64,000 bases of DNA from CAYFPS01 sp964345075. GTDB taxonomy: Bacteria > CAIWAD01. The notes beneath the pieces were generated by a model. That model was given only the letters and a program-made list of their open reading frames with translations, was not told the DNA's origin and did not search any database. Position numbers and translations under genes: made by a program. Position 1 is the first letter of the stretch. The number at the start of each line of letters is the position of its first letter. Where the stretch lies: contig CAYFPS010000016.1 in assembly GCA_964345075.1 (NCBI GenBank), forward strand, positions 1 through 64,000, written 5' to 3'. This document shows positions 9,280-17,415 of the stretch, piece by piece.

Positions 9280-10110
9280 TCAGCCCAGTGTCGCAGGCAT
9301 GTCGCGCTGAATTCGCTCTATTGAAAGGGCACGGCGCTCCTCGGGATCCACCTTGATCAGCACACCTTCCAGTCGGCCGGGGCCGTTGGCGGCTTCGTAC
9401 TTGTGCGGTGTCTGCAGCAGGAACCGCCTGATGGCGATCTCCTTTTTCATCCCGATGACCGAATCACGGCAACCGCTCATTCCGGCATCGGTGATATAGG
9501 CGGTGCCTTCGGACAGTATGCGCTCGTCGGCCGTCTGCACATGGGTGTGTGTGCCGACCAGAGCGCTGATCTTGCCGTCCAGATGCCAGGCCATCGCGAT
9601 TTTCTCCGCACTGGCCTCGGCGTGCATGTCCACAAAAATGATCGGCGTGCGCCCCTTGGCAGCCACTTCCCGCTCGATGCGCTGAAGCTCACGCTCCATG
9701 GAGCGAAAAGGGCAATCGATGGTGGGCATGAAAACACGGCCCTGAACATTCATCACCACAACGGGCGGCCTGCCCGGCAGTAGATGACTCGTCCAGCCCT
9801 GCCCAGCCAGACCGGGCGGATAATTCAGCGGTCGAATCAGCCCGGGCTCGCTTTTCAGCAGGCCGTGAATCTGATAGCGATCCCAGGTGTGATTGCCACC
9901 CGTGATCACATCCACGCCCGCAGTCTTGATCCGCTTGACGAGCGCGGCATTCAGGCTCTTGCCGTCCCAGGCATTTTCGCCATTGGCAATGCAAATATCC
10001 GCGCCCGTCTCGTGCTTGAGATCGGGCAACAGCTTCTCGAGGGCCTTCATGCCGGGCTCGCCGACAATATCGGCGATGAAGAGGATGGCAACGGGGCGCT
10101 GACGGGCCAT
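9280..10110 (-). CDS. ymdB: YmdB-family metallophosphoesterase (TIGR00282 type)
   Basis: The 276-residue protein carries the metal ligands of the YmdB family: IADIVGEPG near the N-terminus, CIANGENAWDG, GGNHTWD, VDMHAEASAEK and VGTHTHVQTADE. Bacillus YmdB hydrolyses 2',3'-cyclic nucleotides and is encoded beside rny, as here. The start codon overlaps the rny stop by one base (TAATG), so the two are translationally coupled. The substrate in this organism is inferred from the family and the neighbourhood. Confidence 0.9.
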   Translation of the reverse strand: MARQRPVAILFIADIVGEPGMKALEKLLPDLKHETGADICIANGENAWDGKSLNAALVKRIKTAGVDVITGGNHTWDRYQIHGLLKSEPGLIRPLNYPPGLAGQGWTSHLLPGRPPVVVMNVQGRVFMPTIDCPFRSMERELQRIEREVAAKGRTPIIFVDMHAEASAEKIAMAWHLDGKISALVGTHTHVQTADERILSEGTAYITDAGMSGCRDSVIGMKKEIAIRRFLLQTPHKYEAANGPGRLEGVLIKVDPEERRALSIERIQRDMPATLG

Positions 10111-11672
10111 TATTTTGCCAGTTCCAGACTGCGGAATTCACGCACGGCTGTCACACGGATCTGCCCCGGATAGAGCACGCGCTGCTGAATTTCCGCGGCA
10201 ATCTCGCTCGCCAGCGCTTCCAGCTGATCTTCGGGCACAGAGGCGGGATCCACCACCACACGAAGTTCGCGACCGGCCTGTAAGACAAAGGCCTCGCTCA
10301 CTCCACTGTTTTCCCGGGCGATCTCTTCGATCTGCGTCAAGCGCTGAATGTAGCGGCCCATGTGTTCGCCACGAATGCCGGGCCGGGAGAGCGAAACCCT
10401 GTTGGCCACATTGATCAGCGTGGCCATCAGACTGCGCGTTTCCTCACCTTCGCGAATGAAGCGGATCGCGTCCTCAATGTCTTGCGCCTCGCCGAATTTG
10501 CGCACAAGGTCCGCGCCCACATTGCAGGCATCGGCCTCCGTGTAACCTTCAACGGCGCGGCCGACATCATGCAAAAGGGCGGCGCGGCGCACACGGCGCG
10601 GATCCAGACCCAGCTCTGTTGCCAGAATACCAGCAATGCTGGCCACTTCACGGCTGTGTGCCAGCAGGTTCTGACCCTGTGTATTACGGTAGGCCAGAAT
10701 TCCCAGATGACGAATCAGTTCCGGATGCAGGCCATGGACACCAAGATCCAGCATGGCCTGTTCGCCAGTGCGACGAATGGTGTCCACCATTTCCTCGCGC
10801 ACGCGCTCGACAACTTCCTCGATACGCGCCGGATGAATACGGCCGTCGTTGATCAGACTTTCCAGACTAAGCTTGGCGATTTCCCGGCGCATGGGATCAA
10901 AACTGGAAAGCAGCACTGTTCTGGGCGTGTCGTCCACCAGCAGCTCAACACCCGTGACCGCCTCGAAGGAGCGGATATTGCGCCCCTCGCGCCCGATGAT
11001 CCGGCCCTTGATCTCGTCACTGGGCAATTCAAACAGTGTAACCGTGCTCTGGGCGCTCTGCTCCACGGCCGTGCGCTCCATGGCATTGACCAGAATCTGC
11101 CGAGCTTCCTGGGTGGCAAAAAGCCGGGCCTGCTCGCGAATTTCGTTCACGTGCTTGGCCGACTCCTGCTGAACCTTGCGCTCCAGATTTCGGAAGAGCT
11201 GCTCGCGCGCTTCTTCCGTGCTCAGCCTGGCAATCGCCTGCAGCTTCTCGTTCTGCTGGTTGATGATTTCATCAACGCGAGCTTCGGACTGGGCCAGTTT
11301 CTGCTGACGACTTTCCAGCAACTGCTCTCGATGCTTGGCGTCCACTTCACGCGAGCTAACCAGTTCGCGCTTCTTTTCAACAGTCTGCTCACGCTCTTTA
11401 AGCTGAAGCTCGCGCTCTTTCAGGCGCTCCTGCTGACGCTGCTCTTTTTCCTCGAGCTTTTCGAGCTCACGGCTGCGAACTTCTTCCGCTTCCAGCCGTG
11501 CCTCGTGCAGAATGGTGTCGGCTTCGCGCCGGGCGGCACCAAGCTTTTCTTCGCCCTCACGAACACGCTTTTGATGATGGCCATGCGCACTCTTCATTGC
11601 CCGCTGATGTCCAAACATCAGGCCAAGGGCAACACCTGCGGCAAGCGCAACAATGCCGATGATCCACAGCAT
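10110..11672 (-). CDS. rny: Ribonuclease Y
   Basis: The 520-residue membrane-anchored endoribonuclease starts mRNA decay. An N-terminal membrane helix (about residues 1-22) is followed by a long Glu/Arg/Lys-rich coiled coil (about 25-180), a KH domain with KGRIIGREGRNIRSFE, and an HD domain with ALLHDVGRAV. Length and order are those of bacterial RNase Y. It overlaps the ymdB-like gene by one base and lies downstream of the 6S-like RNA and zapA. The TGTATCAC motif is absent. A long antisense open frame is a codon-usage shadow. Confidence 0.95.
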   Translation of the reverse strand: MLWIIGIVALAAGVALGLMFGHQRAMKSAHGHHQKRVREGEEKLGAARREADTILHEARLEAEEVRSRELEKLEEKEQRQQERLKERELQLKEREQTVEKKRELVSSREVDAKHREQLLESRQQKLAQSEARVDEIINQQNEKLQAIARLSTEEAREQLFRNLERKVQQESAKHVNEIREQARLFATQEARQILVNAMERTAVEQSAQSTVTLFELPSDEIKGRIIGREGRNIRSFEAVTGVELLVDDTPRTVLLSSFDPMRREIAKLSLESLINDGRIHPARIEEVVERVREEMVDTIRRTGEQAMLDLGVHGLHPELIRHLGILAYRNTQGQNLLAHSREVASIAGILATELGLDPRRVRRAALLHDVGRAVEGYTEADACNVGADLVRKFGEAQDIEDAIRFIREGEETRSLMATLINVANRVSLSRPGIRGEHMGRYIQRLTQIEEIARENSGVSEAFVLQAGRELRVVVDPASVPEDQLEALASEIAAEIQQRVLYPGQIRVTAVREFRSLELAK

Positions 11673-11717
11673 GGGATCTCCTGTATCTTAGGGCTTAGGG
11701 CGTGAAGGGATGATGGG

Positions 11718-11917
11718 AAAATCGGCCCCGCGAACACTCCTGTTAAAAGGAACCACTTCAGGTAAGGGTGGGTGCCTGCCAGAACACGTCTGGGATCCAC
11801 CGTCCGCGTAAACGGATACACGACCGAAGTCGCGCGTGGCCTGCCATCAGCACTCGAATGAGCCAGACTCCCGAATGCGAATTAATCGGTTCTTTTAAAA
11901 GTGGTGTCCGCAAGGGC
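11718..11917 (-). ncRNA. ssrS: 6S-like RNA (ssrS)
   Basis: Between zapA and rny there is a roughly 200-nt non-coding stretch whose ends are complementary over more than 20 nt. The 5' arm (from 11909, GGACACCACUUUUAAAAG then AACC) pairs with the 3' arm (11754-11732, GGUUCCUUUUAACAGGAG then UGUUC), and the stem extends outwards with GGGCCC/GGGGCC-like pairs. Inside are a large open region and short hairpins, one with a UUCG loop. A long closing stem, central bubble, about 200 nt and a position directly downstream of zapA match 6S RNA, which binds the housekeeping RNA polymerase and dampens transcription in stationary phase. A short GATTTTC tract follows the 3' arm. No covariance search was run. 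Confidence 0.65.
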
Positions 11918-11941
11918 CCCATGGCTTCAAGGGGCCCCCGG

Positions 11942-12235
11942 TCAGTCCGGGAGTTCCTCCTGTTGTTCCAGGTGTGTTGCGATCCGCTCGCTCAGGAGTC
12001 TGAGCCCTTCCGCTTGCAGGTCATCTTCACGCCTTCCGGCCAGGATCAATTCCCCTGCCAGATTAAGCGCCGCCATGGCCGCAAGACGGGCCGGTTCTTT
12101 AACCGACGATTGATCAGCCAGCATTCCCATGCGATCACGGACCAGCGCAATCGCCTGATCCAGATCGGCTTCGCTCGCTTCAGTTTTAAGCGGAACGCGA
12201 ATGCCGTGCAGACTGATGGTTCGTCGAGTGCTCAT
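11942..12235 (-). CDS. zapA: Cell division protein ZapA-like
   Basis: The 97-residue protein resembles ZapA, which bundles FtsZ protofilaments at the division site. It has a short N-terminal beta segment (TISLHGIRVPLK), a conserved-looking helix (ADLDQAIALVRDRMGML), an AALNLAGELI segment and a C-terminal coiled coil. An alternative GTG start at 12274 would add 13 residues and overlap the upstream stop (GTGA); the internal ATG gives the usual ZapA N-terminus. The position after pheT and a coiled-coil gene and before a 6S-like RNA supports the call. A GC-rich hairpin directly follows the stop codon. Confidence 0.75.
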   Translation of the reverse strand: MSTRRTISLHGIRVPLKTEASEADLDQAIALVRDRMGMLADQSSVKEPARLAAMAALNLAGELILAGRREDDLQAEGLRLLSERIATHLEQQEELPD

Positions 12236-12270
12236 TCTTCGCTCGCGGGATCTAGTCCCGTCATCTATAT

Positions 12271-12552
12271 TCACGACCCTTCAACCGGGTCCACTGATCC
12301 TTCCAGACGAGCCAGCAGTTTCTCAAGTCGCCTGCGGGCCTCGTCAACCTGCTCCCTGTCAGGAGCCTTTGCCAGTTCATCTTTCAGCTTTGTCTGCTCG
12401 CGCCGACAATCACTTAAATGTTGCTGGCTTTGCAAAAGTCTTTCTTCAAGCTGGCGGATTTGCTGTCTGGATGAGTCCAGCTCGCGTCTGGTCTGCCGAT
12501 GCTTTTCGATCAGCTCATCGACCTGCTTTTCCAGCCGCTCCAGCACTTCCAT
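12271..12552 (-). CDS. Small coiled-coil protein, ZapB-like
   Basis: The 93-residue protein is almost entirely a charged heptad-repeat coiled coil (MEVLERLEKQVDELIEKHRQ onward). The size, lack of any other domain and position between pheT and zapA resemble the ZapB-type division proteins often annotated at this locus. The ATG is separated by one base from the pheT stop, with GGAG 6 nt upstream inside pheT, so it is translationally coupled. Coiled coils look alike, so the function is inferred from context. Confidence 0.6.
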   Translation of the reverse strand: MEVLERLEKQVDELIEKHRQTRRELDSSRQQIRQLEERLLQSQQHLSDCRREQTKLKDELAKAPDREQVDEARRRLEKLLARLEGSVDPVEGS

Positions 12553-12553
12553 A

Positions 12554-14965
12554 TCAGCTCCGCAGCTCCGCGCCAAGCTTTCCAGCCTGCTTGACGATGG
12601 CAGCAATCCGCGGTTCCACATCCTCATCTCGCAAGGTCTGATCGGCGCGGTTGAATTCCAGCCGGAAGCTCAAAGAATGGCTGCCCTCGGCCAGGCCCTT
12701 GCCGGCATAGACATCAAACAAGCGTACCTGCTGAAGCCATTCGCCGCCTTTGCTGCGAATGATGGCTTCAATTTCACCCGCCGGCAACTCCAGCGGACAC
12801 AGGAAGCTCAGATCGCGCAGTACGGGCGGCTGGCGCGGGAAATCCTTGAAGCGCGGACCATCGGGCAGCACCTTTAGCAGCGCAGTAAGGTCAAGATCAG
12901 CTGCAAAGAGCTCGGCCTCCGTGCCCATTGTTTCTGCCAGGCGCGGGTTCAGCTGACCGAAAAAACCAAGCCGCTCACCGCCATACAGGATTTCACAGGT
13001 GTTTTCCGACCAGAAACCGCCAACATAGGATTTGAACTGAAGTCCGGCAAGCTGAAAGCGGTTCAGCAAAGCCAGAACCGTCTCCTTGATGTCAAAGACA
13101 CTGAAGGGGATCGCAGGACCCTGCCAGCTTTCTGGCTGTCGCTCGCCAGCCTGCAGCAGAAGCAGATGACGATCCTCGCGGCAGCCCGTGTCCATTGTGT
13201 CATCAAGATGGAACTCGCGATCCAGTTCGAATAGGCGCAGGCCGCTGGCCCGACGATTCAAATTGTAAACCGCGCACTGGATCATGGAAGGCAGCAGGCT
13301 TGTGCGCAAAACCGACATGTCCTCGGATAGCGGATTGCGAATCCTAAGGTGCTCTTCATCCAGCTCGCAGCGGGCCTGAACAGCAGGGTCAACCATGCTG
13401 TAATTCATTACCTGGCTGAAGCCCAGTCGGCGCGCCTCATCCCTTAGCTCAATCATCAGATCACGCAGGGGATTCTGCCTTTGTCCTAGCGGCACGCGCG
13501 CAGAGGGCGCTTCCGGAACCGTGTCGTAGCCCTCCATGCGGATGACTTCTTCAATCAGGTCGATCTCGCGCTCCAGATCAAAGCGCCAGGTGATGGCCGT
13601 GACCTGCAGACAGCTCGCCTCGCCTTCACGCACCTGGCAGCCCAGTGATTCCAGATGCTCGCGCATGCGCAGCGCCGGGATCTCAACTCCAAGGATGGCG
13701 ACACAGCGCTCCGGGCGCAGTGTGACAGGCAAAAGCTTGCGGGGCACTGGATAGGCATCCACCACATCGCCTTCAACCTCGCCGCCGGCAACAGCAGCAA
13801 TCAGGTCGCGCGTGCGCTCCAGCACCTGATCCACATTGTCGAAATCCACCCCACGCTCGAAGCGGCGGCTGGAATCGCTGGAAAGGCCGGCGGCACGGGC
13901 TCCCATGCGAATGTTGACCGGATCGAAAGCCGCGCACTCCAGCAGGATGTCGCTGGTGTCGTCCTCGATGCCCGAGTTCAATCCACCCATGATGCCACCA
14001 AGGGCAACCGGCCGCTCTGTATCACAGATCAGCGTGTGCTTCGCATTCAACTTGCGCTCTACACCATCCAGAGTGATAAAGCTCTCGCCCTCACTGGCGA
14101 AGCGGACCCGGATCTCCTCGCCCTTTACCTGACGAAGGTCAAAGGCATGCAGCGGGTGCCCGAGCTCCCACATCACATAATTGGTCACATCGACGATGTT
14201 CGAGATGGGCCTCAGGCCCACGGCGGCAAGCCTGTCCTGCATCCAGCGCGGACTGGGCTTGACCTTGACGCCACGCATCAGCTGTCCGGCATAGCGGGGA
14301 CAACCTTCGCTGGCGCATTCATCGCTAATGGAAACCTTCAAGGGTGATGGTGTATCACGCATCGGGGCAGCATCGCAGCAGGGATACTCCAGATCCCAGC
14401 CGTTCAGCGCGGCAAGATCACGGGCAATGCCCAGAATGGAAAAGGCATCGCCGCGATTCTGGGTGATCTCCAGATCAATCACTGTATCACGATAGCCGTA
14501 AACTTCGGCCAGTGGACGACCGGGAGTCCATGTATCACGATCCAGAAGCATCAGACCGCTGTGATCGTCCGACAGGCCAAGCTCAACTTCGCTGCAGAGC
14601 ATGCCTTCGCTCACGACGCCGCGAATCTTTGCCTTCTTCAGCGGCTTGTTGTCCATGCCGGGAAGACGCGCACCCAGCCTGGCAAGCGGCACCATGCGGC
14701 CAAGTTCCACATTGGGCGCACCGCATACGAGGGTCAGGCTTGTATCACCGTGATTCACGGTAACCAGCCTGAGCTTGTCAGCATCAGGGTGCTTCTCAAT
14801 TTGCGTGATCTCGCAGGCAACCACACCATCCAGCGTGCGATCGATCTCCTCCACGCCTTCAACTTCAAAACCCAGCATGGTCAGCTGGTTGAGTAGCGCG
14901 TCGAGGCCCTGCTCAAGCGGATTCACCGAAAGAAAGTCGGAGAGCCAGTTAACAGAAATCTTCAT
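12554..14965 (-). CDS. pheT: Phenylalanyl-tRNA synthetase beta subunit
   Basis: The 803-residue beta subunit of the heterotetrameric PheRS charges tRNA-Phe. It begins MKISVNWLSDFL, followed by an EMAP/tRNA-binding domain (about 40-150, HPDADKLRLV and GMLCSEVELGL), the B3/B4 editing region, the B5 domain, a catalytic-like core, and a C-terminal anticodon-binding (FDX-ACB) domain from about residue 705 (FPRQPPVLRDLSF). It starts 11 bp downstream of pheS. Five TGTATCAC motifs cluster in its 5' part (14018-14748), encoding R-D-T, C-D-T or G-D-T each time. Confidence 0.96.
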   Translation of the reverse strand: MKISVNWLSDFLSVNPLEQGLDALLNQLTMLGFEVEGVEEIDRTLDGVVACEITQIEKHPDADKLRLVTVNHGDTSLTLVCGAPNVELGRMVPLARLGARLPGMDNKPLKKAKIRGVVSEGMLCSEVELGLSDDHSGLMLLDRDTWTPGRPLAEVYGYRDTVIDLEITQNRGDAFSILGIARDLAALNGWDLEYPCCDAAPMRDTPSPLKVSISDECASEGCPRYAGQLMRGVKVKPSPRWMQDRLAAVGLRPISNIVDVTNYVMWELGHPLHAFDLRQVKGEEIRVRFASEGESFITLDGVERKLNAKHTLICDTERPVALGGIMGGLNSGIEDDTSDILLECAAFDPVNIRMGARAAGLSSDSSRRFERGVDFDNVDQVLERTRDLIAAVAGGEVEGDVVDAYPVPRKLLPVTLRPERCVAILGVEIPALRMREHLESLGCQVREGEASCLQVTAITWRFDLEREIDLIEEVIRMEGYDTVPEAPSARVPLGQRQNPLRDLMIELRDEARRLGFSQVMNYSMVDPAVQARCELDEEHLRIRNPLSEDMSVLRTSLLPSMIQCAVYNLNRRASGLRLFELDREFHLDDTMDTGCREDRHLLLLQAGERQPESWQGPAIPFSVFDIKETVLALLNRFQLAGLQFKSYVGGFWSENTCEILYGGERLGFFGQLNPRLAETMGTEAELFAADLDLTALLKVLPDGPRFKDFPRQPPVLRDLSFLCPLELPAGEIEAIIRSKGGEWLQQVRLFDVYAGKGLAEGSHSLSFRLEFNRADQTLRDEDVEPRIAAIVKQAGKLGAELRS

Positions 14966-14976
14966 CCAGGAAGTCC

Positions 14977-15981
14977 TTAGAACTGCGCCAGAAAGCGCTG
15001 GTCGTTTTCATAGAAAAGCCGAATGTCGTGTACGCCATAGAGAAGCATGGCCATGCGCTCGACGCCAAGTCCGAAAGCAAAGCCCGTCCACTCCTCGGGA
15101 TCCACATTCACGCCCTTGAAGACATTCGGGTCCACCATGCCGCTGCCGCCCATTTCCAGCCAGCCGGTCTGCTTGCAAACGCGGCAACCCTCACCTGCAC
15201 AGAAGATGCAGCTGACATCCACCTCTGCAGAGGGTTCGGTAAAGGGAAAGAAATGCGGGCGGAAACGGATGCGTGTATCCGGACCGAAAATGCGGCGGTA
15301 GAACTCCAGTAGCGTGCCCTTCAAGTCTGCAAAGGTCACGCCGTGATCCACATAAAGACCTTCGACCTGCATGAACATCGGGCTGTGACTGGCGTCGGGC
15401 TTGTCATTGCGATAGACGCGGCCGGGGGCAATCATGCGCAGCGGCGGGCTGACCTTCTCCATGACGCGAATCTGCACCGGACTGGTTTCAGTGCGCAGCA
15501 TGTGGCCCTGCTCGATGTACAGGCTGTCGCTGTCCACGCGGGCCGGGTGCCAGAAGGGGGTGTTCAGCGCATCGAAGTTGTAATACTCGGTTTCTACTTC
15601 CGGTCCATCTTCAACCGTAAAGCCCATGCCACGGAACACTTCCGTGATACGATCGAGCATCTGCTGCAAAGGGTGCAGGCGGCCGACTGCCGGCTGGATG
15701 CCTGGCAAAGTCAGGTCCAGACGCTTGACCGAGCTGGCGCGCTTGATTTCGTCCTGTCGGGCGTGAAAGGCGCTCTCAAGTTCGCCCTTAAGCACATTGA
15801 TCTGTTGCCCGAATCCACGCTTTTCCTCGGCAGGCAGGTTTTTCATCTGCTGGAACTGCGCCTGCAGCTCGCCCTTTCGCCCAAGAAAGGCCTGCCAGAT
15901 TGCCGTCAGGGCTTCCTGATCGGCAGCCTTCTCCAGAGCTGCAAAAAAGCGCTGCTTTAAATCCGCAAGTGCGGGCTTCAT
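14977..15981 (-). CDS. pheS: Phenylalanyl-tRNA synthetase alpha subunit
   Basis: The 334-residue alpha subunit has an N-terminal coiled coil (to about residue 85), then the class II catalytic core: DGPEVETEYYNFDALN, HPARVDSDSLYI, the YRNDKPDASHSP region and motif 3 GLGVERMAML. An insert with CIFCAGEGCRVCKQTG is a likely zinc site seen in many bacterial PheS proteins. The start at 15981 is supported by AAGGAG 7 nt upstream; longer in-frame extensions run into the palindromic repeat and lack a ribosome site. No T-box or leader peptide was recognised upstream. It forms an operon with pheT. Confidence 0.95.
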   Translation of the reverse strand: MKPALADLKQRFFAALEKAADQEALTAIWQAFLGRKGELQAQFQQMKNLPAEEKRGFGQQINVLKGELESAFHARQDEIKRASSVKRLDLTLPGIQPAVGRLHPLQQMLDRITEVFRGMGFTVEDGPEVETEYYNFDALNTPFWHPARVDSDSLYIEQGHMLRTETSPVQIRVMEKVSPPLRMIAPGRVYRNDKPDASHSPMFMQVEGLYVDHGVTFADLKGTLLEFYRRIFGPDTRIRFRPHFFPFTEPSAEVDVSCIFCAGEGCRVCKQTGWLEMGGSGMVDPNVFKGVNVDPEEWTGFAFGLGVERMAMLLYGVHDIRLFYENDQRFLAQF

Positions 15982-16120
15982 TTCGTCTCCTTTTCCGCTT
16001 GGCGGTTCGCAATCGCGTAAGGTCGCAAAATTGATGCGAAAGAGCAGAATGGCTGGATCGGGGAAGATGTTATTACTGGAGTATATTTGGTGTTGATGGA
16101 GTGTATGGGTAGTATGAAAA

Positions 16121-16164
16121 GTGCCAGACACGTGCCAGACACGTGTCTGGCACGTGTCTGGCAC
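16121..16164. repeat. Perfect 44-bp palindrome (REP-like)
   Basis: Two copies of GTGCCAGACAC are followed by two copies of its reverse complement GTGTCTGGCAC, a perfect inverted repeat of 4 x 11 bp with no loop. It lies between pheS and rplT. The GTGCCAG/CTGGCAC ends recur in the hairpins at 42295-42428, which suggests one REP-like family. No REP-associated transposase gene is in the window. Confidence 0.9.
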
Positions 16165-16179
16165 CCGGCCCCCCAAACC

Positions 16180-16212
16180 CAAAAAAAAACGCGCCCCATC
16201 GGGACGCGTTCT
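16180..16212 (-). terminator. Rho-independent terminator of the thrS-infC-rpmI-rplT operon
   Basis: Read leftward, the 9-bp stem ACGCGTCCC/GGGGCGCGT with a 3-nt loop is followed by nine T residues. It begins 23 bp after the rplT stop. Confidence 0.93.
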
Positions 16213-16234
16213 TCATTACGGCTTGGCAGCTTCG

Positions 16235-16579
16235 CTACTTGAGGCTGTTCACCAGCTGCGCGAAGGCTTCCGGCTGACGCACGGCCATGTCGGCCAGCAT
16301 CTTGCGATCGAGCGTGTAGCCTTTTTCGGTCATCAGGTGGATGAAGCGGCTGTAGCTCATGTCGTGCTGACGCACGGCGGCATTGATGCGGGCAATCCAC
16401 AGGCGGCGGAAGTCACCCTTCTTGGCCTTGCGGTGCTCGGTGGAAAAGGCCATCGAACGATCGACGGCGGCCAGCGTCTGGCGCAGCAGGTTCTTGCGAC
16501 CGCCGCGGAAACCTTTGGCATACTCAAACGCACGCTTGCGACGGGCCTTGGAAGCTGGATTGTTGGTTGCTCTCGGCAT
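16235..16579 (-). CDS. rplT: 50S ribosomal protein L20
   Basis: The 114-residue L20 is basic and begins MPRATNNPASKARRKRAF; KGFRGGRKNLLR and WIARINAAVRQHDMSYSRF follow. L20 is an early assembly protein that binds 23S rRNA and, in several bacteria, represses its own infC-rpmI-rplT mRNA. It follows rpmI by 14 bp and ends at a strong terminator. Confidence 0.97.
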   Translation of the reverse strand: MPRATNNPASKARRKRAFEYAKGFRGGRKNLLRQTLAAVDRSMAFSTEHRKAKKGDFRRLWIARINAAVRQHDMSYSRFIHLMTEKGYTLDRKMLADMAVRQPEAFAQLVNSLK

Positions 16580-16593
16580 TTACAGGGCCCTCC

Positions 16594-16788
16594 TTAACAG
16601 GCGATCATTCTCTTGACGCGCGGCTCATCGACATCGGCCACAATCAGGCCCTTGCGCAGGTCGCGCTTGCGGCCAGGAGACTTCTTGGTCAGAATGTGGC
16701 TGGCGTAGGCCTGATGGCGCTTGACCTTGCCCTTGCCGGTCAGTTTGAAGCGCTTGGCCGCGCCGCGGCGGGATTTCATCTTCGGCAT
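16594..16788 (-). CDS. rpmI: 50S ribosomal protein L35
   Basis: The 64-residue L35 begins MPKMKSRRGAAKRFKLTG and contains AYASHILTKKSPGRKRDLR, diagnostic for the family. It lies 15 bp downstream of infC and 14 bp upstream of rplT in the conserved infC-rpmI-rplT order. Confidence 0.96.
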   Translation of the reverse strand: MPKMKSRRGAAKRFKLTGKGKVKRHQAYASHILTKKSPGRKRDLRKGLIVADVDEPRVKRMIAC

Positions 16789-16803
16789 CGTCTATCCTCC
16801 TGG

Positions 16804-17355
16804 CTACTTTTTCTTCGGTGTCAAAAGTGCACTCATATTGCGCGGCCCTTCCATCTTGGGCGGCTGCTCAACGGTGGCAATGTCCGACAGGATTTCGATG
16901 AACTTCTCAATCGCTTCCTGTCCGAACTCCTTGTGCGTGATCATGCGGCCGCGGAACAGCACGAAAACCTTGACCTTGTGCCCTTCCTCAAGGAACTCCC
17001 GTCCCTGACTGGCCTTGGTCTCCAGATCGTGAATGCTGATCTTCGGCGTCAGGCGAACACCCTTGACCGTCACAGTGTGCTGCTTGGCCTTGGCGGCCTT
17101 TTCCTTCTTGGACTGCTGGTAAAGGAACTTTCCATAGTCCATGATCTTGCAGACCGGCGGATCGGCGTTGGGCGCGATCTCAACCAGATCCAGCCCCGCT
17201 TCCTGAGCCCTTTCGACAGCATCGGGGGTGCTGACGACTCCAACCTGCTCGCCGTCTTCGTCAATCAGGCGAATCTTCGGATCACGAATGAACTCGTTGA
17301 TCCGGTGCTTGGGGGCCTCAACCTTGGGGCGCTGGAAAAATTTGCGTCTGGCGAT
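16804..17355 (-). CDS. infC: Translation initiation factor IF-3 (AUC start)
   Basis: The 183-residue IF-3 binds the 30S subunit and proofreads start-codon choice. The N-domain contains HRINEFIRDPKIRLIDEDGE, the linker ends in PPVCKIMDYGKFLY, and the C-domain has TPKISIHDLETK and FRGRMITHKEFG. No ATG, GTG or TTG gives a complete N-domain. AGGAGG sits 5 nt before ATC at 17355-17353 (a second ATC lies at 17358), so the start is probably AUC; the ATG at 17142 would delete the N-domain. Rare start codons on infC are the basis of its known autoregulation. It starts 60 bp after the thrS stop. Confidence 0.92.
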   Translation of the reverse strand: MARRKFFQRPKVEAPKHRINEFIRDPKIRLIDEDGEQVGVVSTPDAVERAQEAGLDLVEIAPNADPPVCKIMDYGKFLYQQSKKEKAAKAKQHTVTVKGVRLTPKISIHDLETKASQGREFLEEGHKVKVFVLFRGRMITHKEFGQEAIEKFIEILSDIATVEQPPKMEGPRNMSALLTPKKK

Positions 17356-17415
17356 GATCGCCTCCTGAATTTTACCTGTTGCGCTTTGGCCTAAGTGGCC
17401 AGGCTGCGCGCGTGC

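Noticed and set aside
15982..16182. Longer pheS with 67 extra N-terminal residues
   Set aside because: The extension translates the 44-bp palindrome region and lacks a ribosome site. The ATG at 15981 has AAGGAG and gives the normal PheS N-terminus.
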